From contig NZ_AP022616.1 of assembly GCF_010731115.1 (NCBI RefSeq), positions 186,001-250,000 on the forward strand: 64,000 bases of DNA, given 5' to 3'. Shown here piece after piece: positions 49,422 to 57,772 of this stretch; the first letter of the stretch is position 1, and each line of letters starts with the position of its first letter. The position numbers and the translations under genes were made by a program. Source of the DNA: Mycolicibacterium phocaicum (GTDB taxonomy: Bacteria; Actinomycetota; Actinomycetes; Mycobacteriales; Mycobacteriaceae). Under the pieces are notes generated by a model. The model was given only the letters and a program-made list of their open reading frames with translations. It was not told the DNA's origin and made no database searches.

Positions 49422-50879
49422 GTGGGAGACGTCAGTGGTGACCTGCAGCAGTGCCTACCAGAGGAACTGAAGGCACTGTTCCTGTTCGAGTCGCTGACGC
49501 CCGAGCAGCTGGCGCAGCTGTGTCACGCCGGTCACATCGAGGTCTTCGGCCCGGGTCCGGTCATCACCGAGGGTGATCCCGTGACGCCGCTCCGGGTTCT
49601 CATCGATGGCGAGTTGGTGCTCTCGAAGCGTGCCGGTGGCCGGGAACTCGAGATCGATCGAACGTCGCAGCCCGGTGTCTACTTCGGTGCCCGGTCGGCG
49701 TTCAGTCCCGTCGGGCATGACCGGAACCGGTTCTCGGTGCGGGCCACCCGGCCGAGCCGGTTTTTCGTCATGCCTGCCGACGAATTCGGTGCCTTCGTCA
49801 AGACCCAGTTCCCGATGGCGGTCCATCTCATCGACGGGCTGGCGGAGACCGCGGAGAAGCAGCACCGCGTCGCCGACGAACGGGACCGGATGCTGGCACT
49901 CGGACAGCTCTCGGCCGGATTGACACACGAACTCAACAACCCGGTGGCAGCCGTCGCCCGCGCCGCGACCGACCTGCGCGGCCGCTTGGATGCTCTGACG
50001 GTGCCGCTCATGGACGGCGAATTCGACAGCGCGGCGCTGACTTTCCTCGCCGCGGCGCAGGCCGACGTGGTCGCGAAGGTGGCCGCGACGTCCGGACGGC
50101 GACTGTCGGCGATGCGGGCGAGCGACCTCGAGGACGAGGTCTGTGAATGGTTGTCGAGCCAAGGTGTAGCCGACGCCTGGGACATGGCGCCGACGTTCGT
50201 CGAGGTCGGACTGGATTGTGACTGGCGCGAGCAGTTGCTGCCGGGTGACGACCGGCCGGACTGGCTGCCCCGCGCCATGACGTGGTTGCGGCACCGGGCC
50301 GAGGCCGAACTGCTGACGCATCAGCTCAATGATGCGGCGCACCGGATTTCGGGCCTGGTCGCCGACGTCAAGCAGTACACCCAGCTGAACAGCGCGCCGT
50401 TCCAGTTCGCGGAGGTCGGCGCCCTGCTGACCAGTACCCTGCGGATGTTCGCCGGACGGATCGGCGCGGGTACGCCCGTGGAAGTGATCACGGACTTCGA
50501 TCCGTCGGTACCCGAATTACTCTGTTACCCAGCCGAACTCAATCAGGTGTGGACGCGCATCATCGAGAACGCGATCGCCGCGATGCGACCGTTCGGCTCG
50601 GGGACGCTCACGGTGCGGAGCCGATTCGAGGACGATGCGGTCCGGATCGAGATCAGTGACACCGGCAGCGGGATTCCCGCCGATGTCCGCGGGCGCATCT
50701 TCGACCCGTTCTTCACCACCAGACCGCTCGGCGAAGGTACCGGCCTGGGCCTGCATCTGGCCAGGCAGATCGTCGTCAACCGGCACGGCGGAGATTTGTT
50801 CGCGGTCTCACAACCGTGGCACACCACCTTCGTCGTCCGGCTTCCGTTACGGCCCGCGCCGGAGGGCGAAGGATCATGA
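49422..50879 (+). CDS. Soluble sensor histidine kinase with cyclic-nucleotide-binding domain
   Basis: 485 residues from a GTG; TAGTGT ends 6 nt before it. The N-terminal cNMP domain spans about 15-135 (LFESLTPEQLAQLCHAGHIE, FGPGPVITEGDPVTPLRVLI). The dimerisation box LGQLSAGLTHELNNPVAAVA places the phospho-histidine near 169. The ATPase motifs are RIIENAIAAMRPFG near 382, ISDTGSGIP near 411 and GEGTGLGLHLARQI near 439. No membrane segments. No response regulator is nearby. The stop overlaps a patatin-like gene (ATGA), so the partner may be a lipase rather than a DNA-binding protein. Confidence 0.9.
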   Translation: MGDVSGDLQQCLPEELKALFLFESLTPEQLAQLCHAGHIEVFGPGPVITEGDPVTPLRVLIDGELVLSKRAGGRELEIDRTSQPGVYFGARSAFSPVGHDRNRFSVRATRPSRFFVMPADEFGAFVKTQFPMAVHLIDGLAETAEKQHRVADERDRMLALGQLSAGLTHELNNPVAAVARAATDLRGRLDALTVPLMDGEFDSAALTFLAAAQADVVAKVAATSGRRLSAMRASDLEDEVCEWLSSQGVADAWDMAPTFVEVGLDCDWREQLLPGDDRPDWLPRAMTWLRHRAEAELLTHQLNDAAHRISGLVADVKQYTQLNSAPFQFAEVGALLTSTLRMFAGRIGAGTPVEVITDFDPSVPELLCYPAELNQVWTRIIENAIAAMRPFGSGTLTVRSRFEDDAVRIEISDTGSGIPADVRGRIFDPFFTTRPLGEGTGLGLHLARQIVVNRHGGDLFAVSQPWHTTFVVRLPLRPAPEGEGS

Positions 50880-51721
50880 CGACGGCGTTCGTGCTGTCCG
50901 GCGGCGGCAGCCTGGGGTCCGTCCAGGTGGGCATGCTGCTGGGGCTGGCCGAGGCGGGAATCAAGCCGGACCTCATCGTCGGCACCTCTGTCGGGGCCCT
51001 CAACGGCGCGTGGATCGCCGGGCGGTCCGACCACGACGGGGCCCTGGCGCTCGCCGACCTGTGGCGGACCCTGTCGCGCCGGAAAGTGTTCCCCACCAGC
51101 CCGAGCATGGGGTTGCTCGGCGTTCTCGGGCGTCGGCCGCACCTGGTGTCCGACATCGGGATCCGCACGATCCTGAAGCAGCACCTGAGGTTCGGGCGCC
51201 TGCAGGACGCGCCCACGCCGCTGCACGTGGTGGCCACCGACGTGCTGTCCGGACAGGACGTCCTGCTGTCGTCGGGTGACGCCGTCGACGCCATCGTCGC
51301 CAGCGCGGCCATCCCGGCTGTCCTGCCGCCGGTCCGGATCGGCGGACGCGATCTGGTCGACGGCGGCGTGGTGAACAACACACCGCTGTCGCACGCGGTT
51401 GCGCTCGGCGCAACCGAGGTGTGGGTGTTGCCCACCGGCTACTCGTGCGCCATGCCCCAATCACCCACGGGCGCACTCGCGATGGCCATGCACGCCTTCA
51501 CGCTGGCGATCAATCGGCGGCTGGCCACCGACGTCGAACGGTTCGAGGGGCTGGTCGAGCTGCACGTGGTGCCGCCGTTGTGCCCGGTGCGGGTGTCGCC
51601 GGTGGACTTCTCGCGGTCGGCCGAACTCATCGACCGGTCGCTCAACTCGACGCGACACTGGTTGCCGACCGACCGCACGGGAACGCGGCAGTCCGAGGTG
51701 CTCGAGTTCCACCGGGATTGA
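50876..51721 (+). CDS. Patatin-like phospholipase
   Basis: 281 residues. The oxyanion motif SGGGSLGSVQVG at residue 7, the nucleophile elbow VGTSVGALNGAW near 36 and the aspartate motif DLVDGGVVNNTPLS near 160 form the Ser-Asp dyad of the patatin family. It hydrolyses acyl chains from lipids; no signal peptide. It is translationally coupled to the cNMP-domain kinase, which suggests it is controlled by, or an output of, the same signal. Confidence 0.9.
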   Translation: MTTAFVLSGGGSLGSVQVGMLLGLAEAGIKPDLIVGTSVGALNGAWIAGRSDHDGALALADLWRTLSRRKVFPTSPSMGLLGVLGRRPHLVSDIGIRTILKQHLRFGRLQDAPTPLHVVATDVLSGQDVLLSSGDAVDAIVASAAIPAVLPPVRIGGRDLVDGGVVNNTPLSHAVALGATEVWVLPTGYSCAMPQSPTGALAMAMHAFTLAINRRLATDVERFEGLVELHVVPPLCPVRVSPVDFSRSAELIDRSLNSTRHWLPTDRTGTRQSEVLEFHRD

Positions 51722-51724
51722 CGC

Positions 51725-52468
51725 CTACTTCAGCACGTTGACGGCACGCGCGATGACCAGCGCGGTCGTCGAGATCGACACCAGCGACTGCAGCGTCATC
51801 ATCATCTTCGCCCATCGGGACAGCGGCATGGTGTCGGTGGGGGAGAACGCCACGACGTTGGTGTAGCTGACGTACAGGTAGTCGACGAACGTTGGGCGCC
51901 AACCGGGTTCGGCGTTCTGCGGATCGCTCATCTGGGGGAACTGGAAGTCGGGGTACGGGTCGTCGCCGGCCCGGCGGGCGAACGGACCACCGCGGTCCAG
52001 TTCCCAGAACCAGATGCCGAACACGATGACGTTGGTGATGAAGATCGCTGCCCCGCTGCCGAGCAACAGCCCGGCGTTGTTGGAGACCTGACCGGACAGG
52101 ATGTGGACGTCGAGGACGATCGCCGAGGTGGTGTTGTCGGCGGTGATGGCCGCGGTCAACACCCACATCGCCCACTTGCCGACGGTGGTCTCGCGGGACA
52201 TCCGCACCGGGTTGATGATCAGCAGCACGACCACGAGCAGCAGCTCCAGGCCGATCAGCGGCCACCGGGGGACCACGGTGTACTGCTCGGGCACGGCCCA
52301 TTGCAGTAGGACCGCGCCGAGGATGGCGGCGATCACCGGCAGCCGGTTCTCCGGTGCGCCGGGCCGCAGCCACGACGGCACGTGGTGTTCGGCGCTGCTC
52401 GTCAGGCGGTGCGTGCGCTCGACGAACGTCCTGACCGCCGGCGGCACCGGTTCTGGGGTGGGGTCCAT
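51725..52468 (-). CDS. Polytopic membrane protein (DUF1345-like)
   Basis: 247 residues from the ATG at 52468. Five to six hydrophobic stretches: PVIAAILGAVLLQWAV, LIGLELLLVVVLLIINP, MWVLTAAITADNTTSAIVL, GSGAAIFITNVIVFGIWFWE and a C-terminal LQSLVSISTTALVIARAV. VDYLYVSYTNVVAFSPTDTM near 200 resembles the conserved loop of DUF1345 proteins and also ion-channel pore-like turns. The stop is 3 nt from the convergent patatin gene. Function unknown. Confidence 0.78.
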   Translation of the reverse strand: MDPTPEPVPPAVRTFVERTHRLTSSAEHHVPSWLRPGAPENRLPVIAAILGAVLLQWAVPEQYTVVPRWPLIGLELLLVVVLLIINPVRMSRETTVGKWAMWVLTAAITADNTTSAIVLDVHILSGQVSNNAGLLLGSGAAIFITNVIVFGIWFWELDRGGPFARRAGDDPYPDFQFPQMSDPQNAEPGWRPTFVDYLYVSYTNVVAFSPTDTMPLSRWAKMMMTLQSLVSISTTALVIARAVNVLK

Positions 52469-52504
52469 GCGCTCAGTTTTGCACCGAGATGACACCATTA
52501 GACG

Positions 52505-53788
52505 GTGTCTGCCGAGCTGAGCCAGGGAACCCACAGGACGTCGCCGCTTGCCGCGGCCGACATCGATGCGGCTGCCCGGCGAATTTCCTCGGTCGTGACC
52601 CGCACCCCGCTGCAGTACAGCGACCGGCTGTCGGCGCTGACCGGTGCCCAGGTGTACCTCAAGCGCGAGGACCTGCAGGCGGTGCGCTCGTACAAGCTGC
52701 GCGGTGCCTACAACCTGCTGATGCAGCTCTCCGATGAGGAGAAGGCCGCCGGCGTGGTGTGCTCGTCGGCCGGTAACCACGCCCAGGGCTTCGCGCTGGC
52801 CTGCCGCTCGATGGGTGTGCACGGCCGCGTGTACGTGCCGGCCAAGACGCCGAAGCAGAAGCGCGACCGCATCCGCTATCACGGCGGCGACTTCATCGAG
52901 CTGATCGTCGGCGGCGCCACCTACGACCTGGCCGCGGAGGCGGCACTCGAGGACGTCGCCCGGACCGGTGCCACGTTGGTGCCGCCGTACGACGACCTGC
53001 GCACCATGGCCGGCCAGGGCACCATCGCCGTCGAGATCCTCGAGCAGCTGGACGGCGAACCCGACCTGGTGATCGTGCCGGTGGGTGGCGGCGGGTGCAT
53101 CAGCGGCATCACCACCTACCTGACCGCGCACACCAAGGCGACCGCCGTGCTCGGGGCCGAGCCCGCCGGCGCGGCGTCGATGATCGCGGCGCTGGCCAAG
53201 GGCGAGCCCGTCACGCTGGAGCACGTCGACCAGTTCGTCGACGGCGCGGCGGTGGCCCGGGCCGGGGAGCTGACCTACGCGGCGCTCGCCGCCGCCGGTG
53301 ACATGGTGTCGGTGACGACGGTCGACGAGGGCGCGGTGTGCACCGCGATGCTCGACCTGTACCAGAACGAGGGCATCATCGCCGAGCCCGCGGGCGCGCT
53401 GTCCGTTGCGGCGTTGATGGAGAACGGTGTCGAGGCCGGGTCGACGGTGGTCTGCCTGATCTCCGGCGGCAACAACGACGTCTCGCGCTACGGCGAGGTG
53501 CTCGAGCGGTCGCTGGTGCACCTGGGTCTCAAGCACTACTTCCTGGTGGACTTCCCGCAGGAGCCCGGCGCGCTGCGGCGATTCCTCGACGAGGTGCTCG
53601 GGCCGAACGACGACATCACCCTGTTCGAATACGTCAAGCGCAACAACCGAGAGACCGGCGCGGCGCTGGTCGGCATCGAACTCGGTTCGGCCGCGGGCTT
53701 CGACGGGCTGCTGGAGCGGATGCACGATTCGGGCATCCACGTGGAGCCCTTGGAGCCGGGGTCGCCGGCGTACCGGTACCTGACCTAG
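52505..53788 (+). CDS. ilvA: Threonine ammonia-lyase (biosynthetic)
   Basis: 427 residues from a GTG. The PLP lysine is in VRSYKLRGAYNLL near 63, followed by SSAGNHAQGFALAC near 96 and the phosphate loop VPVGGGGCISGITT. The C-terminal regulatory domain (YFLVDFPQEPGALRRFLDEV, then FEYVKRNNRETGAAL) binds isoleucine or valine in the family. It deaminates threonine to 2-oxobutanoate for isoleucine. Length matches M. tuberculosis Rv1559, where the treZYX block also follows. Its stop overlaps treZ within CTAG. Confidence 0.95.
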   Translation: MSAELSQGTHRTSPLAAADIDAAARRISSVVTRTPLQYSDRLSALTGAQVYLKREDLQAVRSYKLRGAYNLLMQLSDEEKAAGVVCSSAGNHAQGFALACRSMGVHGRVYVPAKTPKQKRDRIRYHGGDFIELIVGGATYDLAAEAALEDVARTGATLVPPYDDLRTMAGQGTIAVEILEQLDGEPDLVIVPVGGGGCISGITTYLTAHTKATAVLGAEPAGAASMIAALAKGEPVTLEHVDQFVDGAAVARAGELTYAALAAAGDMVSVTTVDEGAVCTAMLDLYQNEGIIAEPAGALSVAALMENGVEAGSTVVCLISGGNNDVSRYGEVLERSLVHLGLKHYFLVDFPQEPGALRRFLDEVLGPNDDITLFEYVKRNNRETGAALVGIELGSAAGFDGLLERMHDSGIHVEPLEPGSPAYRYLT

Positions 53789-55503
53789 TCGTCTCGGCGC
53801 AGCACCGCGAAGCTGTGGCCGGGCAGTGTCGTGGCGCCGGCACCGCATTCGGGGGTCTGTGAGCTCAGCACCACCTCGCCGGTGACGGGTACGGCGACGG
53901 GCCGTTCGCCGAGGTTGCACGCCACGGCGAACGCGCCGCGGTGCATGACGATCCAGCGGTCGGCTTCGTCGAACTCGACGCGCAGGTGGTCCAGCCACGG
54001 GTCGGCGAAGTCGGGTTCGGTGCGCCGCAACGTGATCAGGTCGCGGTAGAGCTGCAGCAACCGGGCGTGCTCACCCGTGCCCATCTCGTCCCAGTCGAGT
54101 TTGGAGCGCCGGAACGTGGCGGGGTCCTGCGGATCGGGAATGTCGTCGGCGGCCCAGCCGTGATCGGCGAACTCGGCCTTGCGGCCCTCGGCCGTCGCGC
54201 GCGCGAGTTCTGGTTCGGGATGTGAACTGAAGAACTGGAACGGTGTCGACGCGCCCCACTCTTCGCCCATGAAAAGCATTGCCGTATACGGTGATCCGAG
54301 GACCAGCGCGGCCTTGACCGCCAGCTGCCCGAAGTCGAGGTACTGCGACGGGCGGTCACCGATCGCCCGGTTGCCCACCTGGTCGTGTGTGCAGGTGTAG
54401 GCCAGCAGCCGGGTCGCCGGAATCTGCGCGGTATCGAGCGCGCGGCCATGCCGGCGGCGCCGGAACGACGAGTAGGTGCCGGCGTGGAAGAAGCTGCGGG
54501 CGAGAGTGGTCGCAAGGGTCTGCATCGACCCGAAATCGGCGTAGTAGCCCTGTCGTTCGCCGGACACCGCGGTGTGGATGGCGTGGTGGATGTCGTCGTC
54601 CCATTGGGCGGCGAGGCCGTAGCCGCCGTGGTCGCGCGGGGTGACCAGCCGCGGGTCGTTGAGATCGCTCTCGGCGATCAGGGACAACGGGCGGCCCAAT
54701 TCCCGTGCCAGCGCGTCGGTTTCGCCGGCCAGCTCCTCCAGCAGATGCACGGCCGTGGTGTCGACCAGAGCATGCACCGCGTCCAGTCGCAGGCCGTCGA
54801 TACCGAAATCCCGCATCCAGCGCAGCGCGCAGTCGATGATGTACCGGCGCACCGGGTCGGAGTCGGCGGCGGCGATGTTGATCGCTTCACCCCACGGAGT
54901 CCGGCCCACCGTCAGGTACGGACCGAACTTGGGCAGGTAATTCCCGGACGGGCCAAGGTGATTGAACACCGCGTCGAGCAACACACCCAGACCGCGGCGG
55001 TGGCAGGCGTCGACGAAGCGCACCAGACCTGACGGGCCACCGTAGGGCTCGTGCACGGCGTACCACAGCACGCCGTCGTAGCCCCAGCCGTGGTTGCCGC
55101 TGAAGGCGTTGACCGGCATCAGTTCGACGAAGTCGACACCGAGGCCGATCAGGTGGTCCAGCCGCTCGATGGCGGCGTCGAACGTCCCGGCCTCGGTGAA
55201 CGTGCCGACATGCAGTTCGTAGATCACCGCGCCGTCGATGGTGCGGCCGGGCCAGGGCGCGGGCGGCTCGGACGTCCACAGCTGCGAAAGTCCGTGCACG
55301 CCATCGGGTTGTCGCGGCGAACGGGGGTCGGGCAACGGATCGGAATCATCCAGGACGAATCCGTAGCGGGTATCGGCCGGCACGTCGACGGTGACGCGCC
55401 ACCAGCCGTCGTCGGAGCGGGTCATCGGGTGTCGGGCCCCGTCGACGTCGAGTGCGACGTCGTCCGGCGCGGGCGCCCAGACCGAGAATTCGTGGTCAGG
55501 CAC
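53785..55503 (-). CDS. treZ: Malto-oligosyltrehalose trehalohydrolase
   Basis: 572 residues from a GTG. It is a GH13 enzyme with an N-terminal beta domain (EFSVWAPAPDDVALDVDG), barrel motifs LLDAVFNHLG, GIDGLRLDAVHALVD with the nucleophile Asp, SLIAESDLNDPRL with the acid Glu and TCTHDQVGNRAIGDRPSQ. It releases trehalose from maltooligosyl trehalose made by TreY. The start overlaps treY by 8 bp; last gene of the operon. Confidence 0.94.
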   Translation of the reverse strand: MPDHEFSVWAPAPDDVALDVDGARHPMTRSDDGWWRVTVDVPADTRYGFVLDDSDPLPDPRSPRQPDGVHGLSQLWTSEPPAPWPGRTIDGAVIYELHVGTFTEAGTFDAAIERLDHLIGLGVDFVELMPVNAFSGNHGWGYDGVLWYAVHEPYGGPSGLVRFVDACHRRGLGVLLDAVFNHLGPSGNYLPKFGPYLTVGRTPWGEAINIAAADSDPVRRYIIDCALRWMRDFGIDGLRLDAVHALVDTTAVHLLEELAGETDALARELGRPLSLIAESDLNDPRLVTPRDHGGYGLAAQWDDDIHHAIHTAVSGERQGYYADFGSMQTLATTLARSFFHAGTYSSFRRRRHGRALDTAQIPATRLLAYTCTHDQVGNRAIGDRPSQYLDFGQLAVKAALVLGSPYTAMLFMGEEWGASTPFQFFSSHPEPELARATAEGRKAEFADHGWAADDIPDPQDPATFRRSKLDWDEMGTGEHARLLQLYRDLITLRRTEPDFADPWLDHLRVEFDEADRWIVMHRGAFAVACNLGERPVAVPVTGEVVLSSQTPECGAGATTLPGHSFAVLRRDD

Positions 55504-57772
55504 GGGATTGCTCCAGAAGTACGCCGGGCAGTTCGGCGAAGAGCGCGTCGACGGCGACGACGCCGGACCACACGCGCCCGGTCAGCCGGTCGGTCCACTC
55601 ACCAGCCGGCAGCTCGACAGCCGTGTCGGCGCAAGCTGATTCGTCGAGCTTCAGCGTCCAGCGGGGCACGACCACCAGCACATCGGTGCCGCGCCGGAAC
55701 GCGACGATGTGGTCGGCGGCAGGTCCCTCGGCGACGACGGGTGTGTAGTCACCCGACAGGTACGTGTCCGGCCGTTCCCGGCGTGACCGCAGCGCTGCCG
55801 CGACCACCCGGATCTTGGGGTGGCTCAAGGTGTTCAGTTCGGTCCGCCGGAGAGCGAAATCCACCGGGCGGCGATTGTCGGGGTCCACCAGGCTGTCGTC
55901 GAACAGCTCGGTGCCCTGATAGACGTCGGGGATCCCCGGCACGGTGAGCGCCAGCAGCTTCTGTGCGACGGCATCGCAACGTGCGGCCTCGTCGAGCTGC
56001 TGGACCAATGCGGTGACCTCTCCCGCGACCGGCCCGTCGATCAGCGCATCGATCCAGTCGCGGACCGCATCTTCGAACTCCCGGTTCGGCTGCTCCCAAT
56101 TGGTGTGGAGCTCCGCTTCGCGGATCGCCTTCTCGGCATAGGCGTGCAGGCGCGCGCGGACGGCGTCGTCGACCTCGCCGGCGGCCGGCCATACGCCGAT
56201 GATGTTCTGCCACAAGAACAATCCGGTGCCTTCGTCCGGCGGTACGCACACGGCGTTCCAGCGGCGGACGCGCTCGGCCCAGCGCTCGGCGCACTGGGAC
56301 AGCACCGTGATGCGGGCGCGCACATCCTCGCCGCGCTTGGTGTCGTGGGTGGACAGCGTCACCATGGTGGCCGGCCAGTCGCGTGCGCGGGCCGCGGTGC
56401 GCTGGTGGAACTCGGCCGTGCTCATGCCGAAACGTTCGGGGGTGCCGCCGACCTCGTTCAGCGACACCAGCCGAGCATCGCGGTAGAACATGGTGTCCTC
56501 GATCGCCTTGGCCGTCATCGCACCGCACAACTGCTGCAACCGGGACGCCGGTTCGGGCTGCTCGAGGGCGGTGACGACCAGCTGCAGAGCCGATGCCAGT
56601 TCTGGTGCCGCGCCGAGGGTTTCGTTGATGGCTTCGGGCAGCACCGCGGACAGTACCGGGTAGTCGGTGCGATACATGCCGACCCGGCTGAGCAGTTGGG
56701 TGACGGCGGTCGGGAGGGCAGGATCGTCGCTCCCGGCGGCCCGCAAGATCACACGGCACAGCCGGGCCAGCTCGCTGGCCAGTGTCTCGGTGACGGTCCT
56801 GATCTTGAGTTCGCGGGCATCGCATCGGGTTTCGCGGGCCAGCTCCGTCAGCGCGTCGGCTCCCTCGGGGTCGACGAAGAGCCCGCCGATCTCGCGCAGC
56901 ACGTCGTAACCGGTGGTGCCCGCAATGGGGAGGACGGGGTCCAGCGGCTCGTCGGCGGCCAGGATCTTCTCGGCGACGATCCAGGCGTCGGGCCCGGCCA
57001 ACTCGCGCAGCCGGGTGACATAGCCTGCCGGATCGGTCAACCCGTCGATGTGGTCGACCCGCAATCCGTCCACCAAGCCCTCACGGAACCAGCGCCCGAT
57101 CTCGGCGTGGCTGGCGTCGAACACGTAGGGATCCTCCTGGCGCACGGCCGCCAGTGACGTGATGGAGAAGAACCGCCGGTAGCCGCAGGAACCGGACTGC
57201 CAGCCCGTCAGGCGGTAGGCCTGCCGGGCGTAGACCTCGGCGGCCGTGCCCGTGCCGGTGCCGGGCCGGATCGGCCACGTTCGGTCGCCGAGCCGGAGCA
57301 CGTCACCGTCGACGGTGAGGTCGTCGACGTCGGAGTCGGAACCCAGGACCGGCAACACGATTCGGCCGTCGGGGTCCAGGTCCCAGTCGATGTCGAAGTA
57401 GCTCGCGTACCGCGACGATCGGCCGTACGTCAGGAGGTCCCACCACCACGGATTCTGCTCGGGGTGTTCGACGCCGACGTGGTTCGGCACGATGTCGACG
57501 ACGAGCCCCAGGCCGCGCGCCCGCGCCGCGGCGGACAGCCGGGAAAAGCCTTCCGGCCCGCCGAGCTCCGCCGAGACGGCCGTGGGGTCGGTGACGTCGT
57601 AGCCGTGCGTCGACCCGGAGGCCGCCGTCAGCACCGGCGACAGGTAGAGGTGCGAGACACCCAGCTCGTCGAGGTAGGGCAGCAGGGCCAGCGCGTCGTC
57701 GAAGGTCATTCCGTCGCTGCGCATCTGCAGTCTGTACGTGGAGACAACGGGCATGACCGGCATCGTGTTCAC
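55496..57772 (-). CDS. treY: Malto-oligosyltrehalose synthase
   Basis: 758 residues from a GTG that overlaps the treX stop (GTGA). GH13 motifs: STYRLQMRSDGMTFDDALAL at the start, LVVDIVPNHVGVE near 90, DGLRVDHIDGLTDPAGY near 235 and AWIVAEKILAADEPLDP near 265. It converts the reducing-end bond of maltodextrins to an alpha,alpha-1,1 bond. Works on chains debranched by TreX. Confidence 0.95.
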   Translation of the reverse strand: MNTMPVMPVVSTYRLQMRSDGMTFDDALALLPYLDELGVSHLYLSPVLTAASGSTHGYDVTDPTAVSAELGGPEGFSRLSAAARARGLGLVVDIVPNHVGVEHPEQNPWWWDLLTYGRSSRYASYFDIDWDLDPDGRIVLPVLGSDSDVDDLTVDGDVLRLGDRTWPIRPGTGTGTAAEVYARQAYRLTGWQSGSCGYRRFFSITSLAAVRQEDPYVFDASHAEIGRWFREGLVDGLRVDHIDGLTDPAGYVTRLRELAGPDAWIVAEKILAADEPLDPVLPIAGTTGYDVLREIGGLFVDPEGADALTELARETRCDARELKIRTVTETLASELARLCRVILRAAGSDDPALPTAVTQLLSRVGMYRTDYPVLSAVLPEAINETLGAAPELASALQLVVTALEQPEPASRLQQLCGAMTAKAIEDTMFYRDARLVSLNEVGGTPERFGMSTAEFHQRTAARARDWPATMVTLSTHDTKRGEDVRARITVLSQCAERWAERVRRWNAVCVPPDEGTGLFLWQNIIGVWPAAGEVDDAVRARLHAYAEKAIREAELHTNWEQPNREFEDAVRDWIDALIDGPVAGEVTALVQQLDEAARCDAVAQKLLALTVPGIPDVYQGTELFDDSLVDPDNRRPVDFALRRTELNTLSHPKIRVVAAALRSRRERPDTYLSGDYTPVVAEGPAADHIVAFRRGTDVLVVVPRWTLKLDESACADTAVELPAGEWTDRLTGRVWSGVVAVDALFAELPGVLLEQSRA

